From NCBI GenBank assembly GCA_025356695.1, contig JANXSE010000327.1, positions 1 to 8,947 on the forward strand: DNA of 8,947 nt. Reading direction: 5' to 3'. The position numbers were made by a program, and so were the translations under genes. Source of the DNA: Betaproteobacteria bacterium (lineage in GTDB: Bacteria > Pseudomonadota > Gammaproteobacteria > Burkholderiales > SG8-41). The notes below the pieces were generated by a model, which was not told the origin of the DNA, searched no databases, and saw only the letters and a list, made by a program, of their open reading frames with translations. Shown here piece after piece: positions 1-5,896 of the stretch (positions are counted from its first letter, which is position 1; each line of letters starts with the position of its first letter).

Positions 1-3
1 TAA

Positions 4-531
4 TCAGAGATTCCTTAGTTCAACTAAAGGGTCAAAATTCGACGTAAGAACTGTGCCGCCGAATACGGTTGAATGTTTCGCGACTATTTGCCCTAACGCA
101 CGAACTCCTTCTGGTAAATGCCAGTTAGAGACATTTTCTTCAAGCGATTTGCACTCGTCTTCTGTTAGGGACTTTAAATTCTCAAACTGGTTCTGGCCCT
201 TGTGGGCTGAAAGTACGGCTTTTCTAATGATTTCGTTTGCGGTATCTTGGCTTCGACGCCCCAAGAGAAAAGAGAAGGCCTCTTGATATCGCTTAGTGTT
301 CGCTTTCCTGATTTTCTCGTTTAGTTCTTTAAGAACCTCAAGTTTCGTACTAAATTGTTCGCGAATTAGGTTAATTACGCCCTCGACTTCAAGTACTCCA
401 AGCTGATCTGTGTCTACAGAGGCGGAAATTGGTGCGCCAACCAAAAATACGATTTGGCGTCCGCTTTGCATGGCGCCAGTCGTTAAGCGGTCAAGTAGTA
501 CTTCTTCCGTATAAAAAGGAATCTTTGGCAT
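4..531 (-). CDS. SIR2-superfamily-like protein, short or truncated (possible antiphage NADase remnant)
   Basis: This 175-residue protein appears to be the N-terminal part of a SIR2-like NAD-binding domain. Seen: a hydrophobic strand followed by VGAPISAS (about residues 31-38), which resembles the SIR2 GAG-x-S nucleotide-binding loop, and TSNFDPLVE (163-171), which resembles the T-x-N-F-D motif whose Asn contacts NAD in SIR2 enzymes. The protein ends only four residues later, at a TGA, before the region where the catalytic His (HLHG-type motif) is expected. Bacterial SIR2 proteins with this motif spacing are usually much longer and often act in abortive antiphage defence by degrading NAD. Here the gene is either broken or its continuation is in another frame: the frame two bases on reads T-K-E-S-L-I to the window edge. 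The DNA is AT-rich, unlike the genes to the right, which suggests acquisition. The ATG at 531 has only a weak purine stretch upstream. The family call is fairly secure; activity is doubtful. Confidence 0.6.
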   Translation of the reverse strand: MPKIPFYTEEVLLDRLTTGAMQSGRQIVFLVGAPISASVDTDQLGVLEVEGVINLIREQFSTKLEVLKELNEKIRKANTKRYQEAFSFLLGRRSQDTANEIIRKAVLSAHKGQNQFENLKSLTEDECKSLEENVSNWHLPEGVRALGQIVAKHSTVFGGTVLTSNFDPLVELRNL

Positions 532-662
532 ATATTCCGCTTTTGGACAATGTTCCCAATTGAGTTGTCAGAATTCAACGACATCATAGAATAAATGGGG
601 CGCGAGTAAACAAGAAATCCCGCCTGCGCTCTTTTCCTCCATGGCGGTTCGGTCGGTAAGCT

Positions 663-706
663 TCAGTAAAAATTTGCCCTCTCCACCCATATATAACTTT
701 TACTGA
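663..706. repeat. 9-bp inverted repeat upstream of the SIR2-like gene
   Basis: TCAGTAAAA (663-671) and TTTTACTGA (698-706) are exact inverted complements separated by 26 bases, which include an AT-rich ATATATA tract. It lies in the non-coding stretch between the SIR2-like gene (start at 531) and the tRNA promoter. It could be an operator or integrase/excisionase arm site. It could also be chance in AT-rich DNA, so no function is claimed. Confidence 0.3.
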
Positions 707-756
707 GGCTCACTGGTTGAGCCAGATTGAACCCAACTGACCCGCCCTGATCGAGT

Positions 757-785
757 TTGAGGGTGGTCGTGGACTAGCGTAAAAT
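757..785 (+). promoter_or_regulatory. sigma70-type promoter of the tRNA-Gly locus
   Basis: TTGAGG (757-762) and TAAAAT (780-785) are separated by exactly 17 bases. They resemble the -35 and -10 consensus and would start transcription near 792, a few bases before the first base of the tRNA-like sequence at 799. A perfect 10-bp palindrome, GCGAATTCGC (791-800), overlaps the tRNA 5' end. Confidence 0.55.
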
Positions 786-798
786 CCCTTGCGAATTC

Positions 799-887
799 GC
801 GGGTGTAGTTCAATGGCAGAACGGCAGCTTCCCAAGCTGCAGACGAGGCCTGCCGCTCACAAGACATCCGTTCGATCACAAACCCGT
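799..887 (+). pseudogene. tRNA-Gly(CCC), intact 5' half with disrupted T arm and 3' end
   Basis: The first 50 bases (799-848) fit a bacterial tRNA-Gly: acceptor 5' strand GCGGGTG (799-805), D stem GTTC/GAAC (808-811 and 819-822) and anticodon stem GCAGC/GCTGC (824-828 and 836-840). The loop TTCCCAA gives anticodon CCC (831-833). After 848 the expected T stem, the loop with matching stem, CACCCGC and CCA are missing. A TTCGATC lies at 871-877, but its flanks do not pair. ACCCGT (882-887) could pair with 799-804, yet that would leave about 18 extra bases between the anticodon arm and the acceptor. The gene is therefore probably non-functional, or the 3' half was replaced during integration or excision of an element. 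A promoter is still present upstream. The 5' half is secure; the extent of the remnant is approximate. Confidence 0.7.
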
Positions 888-908
888 CAACAACGAACCG
901 GGCAAACC

Positions 909-1898
909 TCAGATTTTGCTATGCCAGGCACGATGCGGGCCGCGCCGGCCGGGGCGCTGAAAGTCCTCGGGCACGCTTTGCCGGGTGATTTCGCGCAGCG
1001 CCAGCTTCTGCGCCAGCGGCGCATCGATTTCGAAGCTGCGCAGGTTGGTCGAGAAAAACAGTTCGCCGCCGTCTGCCAGCAAGGCGCGGCACTGGCTCAC
1101 CATTCGAACATGGTCACGCTGCACGTCGAGAACCTCAACCATCATTTTCGAATTCGAGAATGACGGCGGATCGAGCACGATCACATCGTAACGTTCGCGG
1201 TTGGCCACGGCCTGCACCAGCCACGCCAGCACGTCGGCGCGCACCAGCGTGTGGCGGCGGCTGTCGATGCCATTGAGCGCGAAGTTACGCGCCGTCCACG
1301 CCTGATAGGTGTTCGACAAATCAACCGTGGTCGAAGCGCTGGCACCCGCCAGCGCCGCATGCACGGTGAAACTGCCGGTGTAGGCAAAGAGGTTGAGGAA
1401 ACGCGTGCCGGCGCCCTGCTTCGCACGCGCCGCGATGGTTTCAGCCACCAGCGCGCGCATCGGCCGGTGATCGAGAAAGAGGCCCGTATCCAGATAGCTG
1501 TCGAAGTTGACCTCGAAGCAGTGCCCCTCTTCCATGACCACAAATGACTCTGCTTCGGCGTCATCGAGCTTTTCGTATTGCGAGGTGCCGCGCTGCCGTT
1601 CGCGGCGCTTGAGGTGTAACTGCGCCGCGGGGATCGCGCAGACCTCGCGGATCGCATCGCAGACGGCGACCAGCCACGCGGTGTATTCCGCGTCGGTCAT
1701 CTTCCAGCCGGTGTCGATCTCCTGCACGTGCAGGTGCGTCTCGGCGCGCGGGGCAACGGCCTCGTACCAGTCGATGGCGAAGGGGAACTGCGGCACGTCG
1801 CGGTCGTAGATGCGAAAGCAGGTGATGCCGCGCCGCCGCGCCCACTTTTTGCGGTGAGCGAGGTTCTTGCGCAGGCGGTTGGCGAAAGCTTCGGTCAT
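909..1898 (-). CDS. rlmK: 23S rRNA (guanine-2069-N7)-methyltransferase RlmK-type, stand-alone
   Basis: This SAM-dependent methyltransferase resembles the C-terminal (RlmK) half of E. coli RlmL/YcbY, which makes m7G2069 in 23S rRNA in the cytoplasm. Seen, numbered from the ATG at 1898 (329 residues): FANRLRKN near the start, QYEKL (about 107-111), TGLFLDHR (138-145), SAM-binding motif I FLNLFAYTGSFTVHA (167-181), the acidic strand end TTVDLS (190-195) and the catalytic-loop motif LDPPSFSNSK (242-251). The C-terminus EDFQRPGRRGPHRAW aligns with the family end, so it is complete. No THUMP or RlmL domain precedes it; in many betaproteobacteria the two halves are separate genes. Start: the ATG at 1898 matches where the family begins but has no clear ribosome-binding site. 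An in-frame TTG at 1931 follows AGGGGAG (1937-1943) by five bases and would add 11 residues. It lies downstream of a hairpin cluster. Confidence 0.88.
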   Translation of the reverse strand: MTEAFANRLRKNLAHRKKWARRRGITCFRIYDRDVPQFPFAIDWYEAVAPRAETHLHVQEIDTGWKMTDAEYTAWLVAVCDAIREVCAIPAAQLHLKRRERQRGTSQYEKLDDAEAESFVVMEEGHCFEVNFDSYLDTGLFLDHRPMRALVAETIAARAKQGAGTRFLNLFAYTGSFTVHAALAGASASTTVDLSNTYQAWTARNFALNGIDSRRHTLVRADVLAWLVQAVANRERYDVIVLDPPSFSNSKMMVEVLDVQRDHVRMVSQCRALLADGGELFFSTNLRSFEIDAPLAQKLALREITRQSVPEDFQRPGRRGPHRAWHSKI

Positions 1899-1934
1899 TG
1901 ACGATTCACGATCGGTGCTGCTGTTACTCAAATC

Positions 1935-2140
1935 TTCTCCCCTTGCGGGGGAGGGTTAGGGTGGAGGGAATGCGGCGCTTGCTTACCCCCCATCCTGTCC
2001 TTCCCCCTCAAGGGGGGAAGGAACCTGCTAATCAAGGCTCCGCGGTTTGCCCTCCCCCTGCAGGGGAAGGGACTTTCTAATTCGCGCGGATCATTTATTC
2101 GAGCCTCTGGTTTTTATCCCCCCCCTTCAAGAGGGAGGGA
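1935..2140. repeat. Cluster of four C/G-rich hairpins (REP/MITE-like)
   Basis: Four pyrimidine-arm/purine-arm palindromes follow each other: 1935-1955 (arms 1935-1942 and 1948-1955, TTGCG loop); 1998-2022 (perfect 10-bp stem, TCAAG loop); 2050-2071 (CCCCTGCAGGGG core with one outer mismatch); and 2117-2140 (mismatched stem, TTCAAGA-type loop). They share a C5-8/G4-6 core with flanking CTTC/GAAG or CCCT/AGGG. They look like degenerate members of one interspersed palindrome family of the kind common in proteobacterial intergenic DNA. They fill the gap between the metallo-hydrolase gene and rlmK. The first copy overlaps the possible TTG start and ribosome-binding site of rlmK. Confidence 0.7.
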
Positions 2141-2154
2141 ATCAATTTTTTAAT

Positions 2155-2187
2155 GCGTTCGTCCTTTGACAAGCGCAGGACGAACGC
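2155..2187 (-). terminator. Perfect 11-bp hairpin downstream of the metallo-hydrolase
   Basis: GCGTTCGTCCT (2155-2165) and AGGACGAACGC (2177-2187) are exact inverted complements around an 11-base loop. The hairpin lies 15 bases past the stop codon of the minus-strand hydrolase, a typical place for a terminator or 3'-end stabiliser. On the transcribed minus strand the stem is followed by ATTAAAAAATTG rather than a U run, so classical intrinsic termination is unproven. GCAGGAC also recurs as a direct repeat at 2175 and 2186. Confidence 0.4.
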
Positions 2188-2202
2188 AGGACATTCAGCG
2201 CC

Positions 2203-3264
2203 TTACTTGCGCGCAACCAGTTCTTCGAGCTTCAACTGGGTGGCGCGCGCGCAGTTTTCCGTTACGGTGAAATAACGCTGTATCCAGTCAGCGCCGATCT
2301 CGTAGGGATGCGGGCCGTTGCCGCGCCCGGCGAGCATGCGGTTCTTGCTGTAGGCGTTATCGAACTCGGAATGGTTCGAAATCAGCACCGTCGCGCCGCT
2401 CTCCTTCGCTTTGGCGGCGAGGTGGCGCTGCGAGTTGATATAGGTCTGCATGTTCTTGATGCCCCACTCCGGCTGGCTGTATTCGTAGACGAGTGCGGTG
2501 CCACCGGAATAGACGAGGTTCACGGGTTTGCCGCGATCGAGCACCTGGAAAGTGAAGGAGGTTGTGCCGTCGGTGTGGCCGGGTGTGAACCAGATGTTCA
2601 CCGTCGATTCACCCAGCGTGAGCTTCATGCCGTCGGTCGCCACGATGTCGCGCTTCGGCGCCATGGAGGTGAAGCGTTTCGGCACTTTCTCGACCAGATC
2701 CCAGTCGGGGCCGGACATGACCACGCGCGGCTTGAATTGCTTCTGGATCATCTCGGCACCGCCGATGTGGTCCTGATGCGCGTGCGAGACCACGAGGTAC
2801 TTGATGTCCTTCGGGTCGAGCCCGACCTTGCGCATGCCACCAACGATGAGTTCTTCCGAGTTATACGGAAAAATCGTGTCGAACAGAATAATACCGTCGC
2901 GTGTCGTCAGTGCCCATGCCGAGTGGATTTTGCCGCCGACGAAGTAGAGATTGTCGAAAACCTTGGCAGGCTCTGCGTACCACGAGGCGCGCGGCGGCGC
3001 TTTGGACGGGTCCGACACGTAGGGTGCCGGAATATCGCGGAAGTCTTCGCTGCGGCTGGGCGGCAGGAAACAGGTGCGCGCCAGCGCGCCCAGGAATTCG
3101 AATTCGGCGGCGTCCTTGGCAACTTGCTGCACAGCTTCGACCGGCGACACTGCGCGTTTGGGCATCGGCGCCACCTGCTGTGCAAAGGCGCTGCCGGCGA
3201 CGATGACGAGCGCAAACACGAACCCGGCCAATGGAATGTGACGATGTACCCTGTGCAGTGCCAT
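2203..3264 (-). CDS. Secreted metallo-beta-lactamase-fold hydrolase, subclass B3-like
   Basis: This is a periplasmic zinc hydrolase of the MBL fold, 353 residues from the ATG at 3264. That start is chosen because AGGGGGG (3270-3276) sits five bases upstream and the next residues form a signal peptide (basic MALHRVHRH, then a hydrophobic core ending AFA before QQ, cleavage near residue 28). An upstream in-frame ATG at 3303 would add 13 residues and spoil the signal. Seen: zinc motif HAHQDH (H161, H163, D165, H166), then TPGHTDG (H230) and a late NHSEFDN (H298). This order and spacing resemble subclass B3 enzymes (H116/H118/D120/H121/H196/H263). The LGLDPKDIKYLVVSHAHQDHIGG-like stretch, seen here with minor differences, is also B3-like. 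An N-terminal segment of about 60 residues before the fold is longer than in typical B3 lactamases. Whether it cleaves beta-lactams or another ester, lactone or amide cannot be read from sequence. It is the third of four minus-strand genes but has a 160-bp leader of its own. Confidence 0.8.
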   Translation of the reverse strand: MALHRVHRHIPLAGFVFALVIVAGSAFAQQVAPMPKRAVSPVEAVQQVAKDAAEFEFLGALARTCFLPPSRSEDFRDIPAPYVSDPSKAPPRASWYAEPAKVFDNLYFVGGKIHSAWALTTRDGIILFDTIFPYNSEELIVGGMRKVGLDPKDIKYLVVSHAHQDHIGGAEMIQKQFKPRVVMSGPDWDLVEKVPKRFTSMAPKRDIVATDGMKLTLGESTVNIWFTPGHTDGTTSFTFQVLDRGKPVNLVYSGGTALVYEYSQPEWGIKNMQTYINSQRHLAAKAKESGATVLISNHSEFDNAYSKNRMLAGRGNGPHPYEIGADWIQRYFTVTENCARATQLKLEELVARK

Positions 3265-3269
3265 GTGAT

Positions 3270-3276
3270 CCCCCCT
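3270..3276 (-). promoter_or_regulatory. Ribosome-binding site deciding the metallo-hydrolase start
   Basis: AGGGGGG on the minus strand, five bases before the ATG at 3264, supports that start over the in-frame ATG at 3303. Confidence 0.65.
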
Positions 3277-3406
3277 GATGAATTGATTGCGGCGCTTTGC
3301 CATCGGCCGCTCTGAAAGAGCATACCGGCTTTTCGGAATGCCGGCGCGCCAGGTCCGGATTTGCGCTGCGCCGGACGACCCAAACGCCTCCGCGCAACTG
3401 CTTGCG

Positions 3407-3437
3407 GCCGGATTACGTGCTTACTCAGTAATCCGGC
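3407..3437 (-). terminator. Perfect 10-bp hairpin straddling the srkA stop codon
   Basis: GCCGGATTAC (3407-3416) and GTAATCCGGC (3428-3437) are exact inverted complements. The second arm encodes the last srkA codons (Pro-Asp-Tyr), and the 11-base loop contains the TGA. It is probably an mRNA 3'-end structure or terminator for the porin-srkA transcript. No U run follows on the minus strand. Confidence 0.45.
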
Positions 3438-4411
3438 AATTCCAGCACCGGCTCGTCCATCGCCGCGCATTGCTCACGCAGCGCCAGGATCTGGTCCTGC
3501 CAGTAGCGCTGCGTGTTGAACCACGGAAAACTGACCGGAAACGCCGGGTCGTCCCAGCGCACCGCCAGCCAGCCTGCGTAGTGAATCATGCGCAGCGTGC
3601 GCAGCGCTTCGATCAAACGCAGTTCGCGCAGGTCGAATTTCTGAAACTCGCGATAACCGCGCAACACGTCGGCAAGCTGCAGCGCCATCGCCTCGCGGTC
3701 GCCGGAGAGCAGCATCCACAGATCCTGCACCGCAGGCCCGCTGCGGCAATCGTCGAAATCGACGAAGTGCGGGCCGCCGTCGGTCCACAACACGTTGCCG
3801 GCGTGACAATCGCCGTGCAGGCGGATGTCCCTGACCTTGCCGGCCTCGCTGTAGCAGGCACGCACGCGTTCGAGCGCGTCGCGCACAATGGCCAGATAAG
3901 CGGGTTTGAGATCGGCGGGCACGAAACCGTTGTCGATGACAAACTTTGACGGCGCTTCGCCGAAACTCGCCACGTCGATGCGCGGCCGCTGGCGAAACGG
4001 TTTGATCGCACCGACCGCATGGATGCGCCCCATGAAGCGGCCGAGCCATTGCAGCACTTCAGGGCGGTCGAGTTCGGGCGCGCGGCCGCCCTGCTTCGGA
4101 AACAGGGCAAAACGGAAACCGCCATGTTCGTGCAACGTCTTGCCGTTGATGGCGAGCGGCGCGACGACGGGAATCTCGCGATCGACGAGTTCCTGCGAAT
4201 AGGAATGCTCTTCGAGTATCGCCGCGTCGCTCCAGCGCTGCGGCCGGTAGAACTTGACGACGCGCATGCTGCCGTCTTCGAGCCAGACCTGGTAGACGCG
4301 GTTCTCGTAGCTGTTCAGTGCGTACTGGCGTCCGTCGCAGCGCACGCCGCAGGTTTCAACCGCATCGAGAACGAGATCGGGCGTGAGTTGCTGGTAATGA
4401 GGTTCGGCCAT
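3425..4411 (-). CDS. srkA: Stress response kinase A (SrkA/YihE, RdoA family)
   Basis: This cytoplasmic protein Ser/Thr kinase has an aminoglycoside-phosphotransferase-like fold; in E. coli, SrkA counters stress-induced death (Cpx-linked). Its 328 residues match the family length. Seen: N-terminal lobe ALNSYENRVYQV (31-42) in place of a normal Gly loop; VVKFYRP with the ATP lysine K53; EEHSYSQEL (67-75); catalytic loop HGDCHAGNVLW (199-209, D201 and N206); and metal-binding FVDFDD (216-221, D218). The C-terminus contains HYAGWLAVRWDDPAF, typical of the family. The ATG at 4411 has no strong ribosome-binding site. The porin gene ends 30 bases upstream, so translation could depend on a shared transcript. 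In E. coli srkA sits before dsbA; no dsbA is seen here. Confidence 0.92.
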   Translation of the reverse strand: MAEPHYQQLTPDLVLDAVETCGVRCDGRQYALNSYENRVYQVWLEDGSMRVVKFYRPQRWSDAAILEEHSYSQELVDREIPVVAPLAINGKTLHEHGGFRFALFPKQGGRAPELDRPEVLQWLGRFMGRIHAVGAIKPFRQRPRIDVASFGEAPSKFVIDNGFVPADLKPAYLAIVRDALERVRACYSEAGKVRDIRLHGDCHAGNVLWTDGGPHFVDFDDCRSGPAVQDLWMLLSGDREAMALQLADVLRGYREFQKFDLRELRLIEALRTLRMIHYAGWLAVRWDDPAFPVSFPWFNTQRYWQDQILALREQCAAMDEPVLELPDY

Positions 4412-4441
4412 AAGCCGGACAACTTACCACAGAGTCGGCGC

Positions 4442-5782
4442 TTAAAACTCGGCGTGAAAGCGCACCGCGCCGAAATTCGCCGGCCCGCGGTCGGCGTTAT
4501 AAGCGGGATTGTTGACGCGCTGATAATCGGCCGTCAGATAAATGTTCTTCCACGCGTTCCAGCTGTAGTAAATCTCGACGATGTCTTCGGGCTTGTAGTT
4601 AAGCCGGCCATCGCCGATGAAAAACGAAATGCCACCGGCGGCGAGATAAGCGCGGCGATCGCTGCCGAGCATGTTGCGCATCAGTGCCACACCCACCGTG
4701 TCTTTGCCGCGCTGCCACGCGCCGCCCTTCAGCGACAGGCCGACGGCCAGCGAGGCATCGACTTCGGTGAAGGCATAGGTTTCGCTGCGGCCGTCGGCGT
4801 TCATCGCGCGCAGAAAGGCACCGAGATTGCTGCTCAAGGCCTGCTCGACATTAACGCCGTAACCATATTTGATTTTTTCGCCGTTGCGCGCTTTGAAAAT
4901 CCACTGTTTGTTCGGATCGGCCGGATTGGCGAGGCCGTAAGCGAGCGCATCGCGAAAGTCCGCCGTGATAGCGCGGTTGCGCCACGCCAGCAGGCGCACC
5001 TTGCCCGGCAGCTCGCCGAACTTATGCGCGTGTTCGATCTCGAACTGGTCGCCGTAGTGGCGACCGATCTGATAATCGATCGGCAGACCGTTGGGCTCGC
5101 GCGGCCCGGTCATGCGCGCGAAACGATAAACCCAATCGCCTTGGTACCACTCGCCCGCCGCGCCCCAGGCGTAACCGCGCGAATCGGCCGCATAGTCGAA
5201 GGCCGAATAAGACCAGCCGCCCCAGTTCATGAACTGCGTGCGCGGGTCCTTCGCATAGGCGTTGTCGTCGAAAACATCAAGCGTCGAAAAATTGCCGGCC
5301 GTCAGCACAAAACGGTTGCGCTCCACCATGCCGGCCATCTGGTTGAGATCGGCCTCGACCGCTTCGCTACCGCCGCCGAGATTCCAGGTCTGGCGCAGAA
5401 ATGCGCGCTGGCGGTAGACCTTCGGGTTGGTGCCGCTGGCCTTGGTCAGTTCGCCGTTGGAAAAACCGCCCATGCCGGAGAGGTTCGAAAACGGCACGCC
5501 CTGCGTCACCTCGGGGTTGAAATACAGCTCGCCGCCCTGCCACGACCGGAAGCCGAGATAGGCGGTGCTGGTGAAGGTATAACTTTTCTCGCGATTGGCG
5601 AGCAGGCTGTTCTGGCCGGAATAGGCCGCGTCGAAGCCCGGTTTCTTTTGCCAGATATAGGTGGTCTGAAAACGTGCGGTCCAGTTTTCAGTTTCGGGCG
5701 TGCCCTCCGCCGCCATCGCAGCGGCAGCGCTGCAACAGGCCGAGACCAGAACTGCCCAAATAAAAACGCGACGGAATGTCAT
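4442..5782 (-). CDS. OprB-type carbohydrate-selective outer-membrane porin
   Basis: This is an outer-membrane beta-barrel for diffusion of sugars or related solutes, 446 residues. Seen: a signal peptide (MTFRR, hydrophobic core, AMA near residue 24). Alternating aromatic strands follow throughout, with GELYFNPEVTQG (about 79-90) and RQRAFLRQTWNLGG (about 123-136). LTAGNFSTLDVFDDNAYAKDPRTQFMNWGG (about 160-189) matches the OprB core. The C-terminal strand ends in Phe (RFHAEF), the signal used by BAM. The late YQRVNNPAYNADRGPANFGAVRF stretch matches the usual OprB end, so the gene is complete. The ATG at 5782 has GGCAGG about eight bases upstream. It is followed after 30 bp by srkA. A possible -10 (TAGAAT, minus strand, at 5811-5816) lies upstream. 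The substrate cannot be told from sequence. Confidence 0.85.
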   Translation of the reverse strand: MTFRRVFIWAVLVSACCSAAAAMAAEGTPETENWTARFQTTYIWQKKPGFDAAYSGQNSLLANREKSYTFTSTAYLGFRSWQGGELYFNPEVTQGVPFSNLSGMGGFSNGELTKASGTNPKVYRQRAFLRQTWNLGGGSEAVEADLNQMAGMVERNRFVLTAGNFSTLDVFDDNAYAKDPRTQFMNWGGWSYSAFDYAADSRGYAWGAAGEWYQGDWVYRFARMTGPREPNGLPIDYQIGRHYGDQFEIEHAHKFGELPGKVRLLAWRNRAITADFRDALAYGLANPADPNKQWIFKARNGEKIKYGYGVNVEQALSSNLGAFLRAMNADGRSETYAFTEVDASLAVGLSLKGGAWQRGKDTVGVALMRNMLGSDRRAYLAAGGISFFIGDGRLNYKPEDIVEIYYSWNAWKNIYLTADYQRVNNPAYNADRGPANFGAVRFHAEF

Positions 5783-5810
5783 GAAAAACCTGCCAGAAAG
5801 GACGCCGGCG

Positions 5811-5816
5811 ATTCTA
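5811..5816 (-). promoter_or_regulatory. Possible -10 element of the porin-srkA transcript
   Basis: TAGAAT on the minus strand, 28 bases before the porin ATG, resembles a sigma70 -10. The -35 at 17-18 bases upstream (ACTTCG/AACTTC) is poor, so this is tentative. Confidence 0.25.
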
Positions 5817-5864
5817 CTCCCGGCACCTGCACCCGAAGTTACATTTTGGTTACGCCATGCCGGC

Positions 5865-5894
5865 CTGCGCGGGCAAGGTGCGCCGCGCCCGCAG
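5865..5894 (-). terminator. Possible GC-rich hairpin after the 355-residue hypothetical gene
   Basis: CTG (5865-5867) and CGGGC (5870-5874) can pair with CAG (5892-5894) and GCCCG (5887-5891), with a two-base bulge and a 12-base loop. It starts two bases beyond the TAG of the upstream minus-strand gene. No U run is seen. Confidence 0.25.
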
Positions 5895-5896
5895 CG

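Noticed and set aside
532..700. Promoter for the SIR2-like gene
   Set aside because: Several AT-rich hexamers exist on the minus strand, but no -35/-10 pair with good sequence and spacing.
789..1163. Plus-strand 124-codon frame beginning in the tRNA promoter
   Set aside because: It runs through the tRNA-like sequence and antisense to the rlmK 3' end, with no ribosome-binding site or motif.
1935..2140. CRISPR array
   Set aside because: The repeated units are hairpins of unequal sequence and spacing, not identical repeats with uniform unique spacers.
2308..3315. 335-codon plus-strand frame opposite the metallo-hydrolase
   Set aside because: The opposite strand carries a complete zinc-motif gene with signal peptide and ribosome-binding site; the plus frame has no motifs.
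3319..3324. Possible -10 (TATGCT, minus strand) for the metallo-hydrolase
   Set aside because: No acceptable -35 is found 16-18 bases upstream, so it is not listed as a promoter.
4438..4463. 6-bp inverted repeat around the porin stop codon
   Set aside because: The stem is short and the 14-base loop large; it is too weak to call a terminator between porin and srkA.
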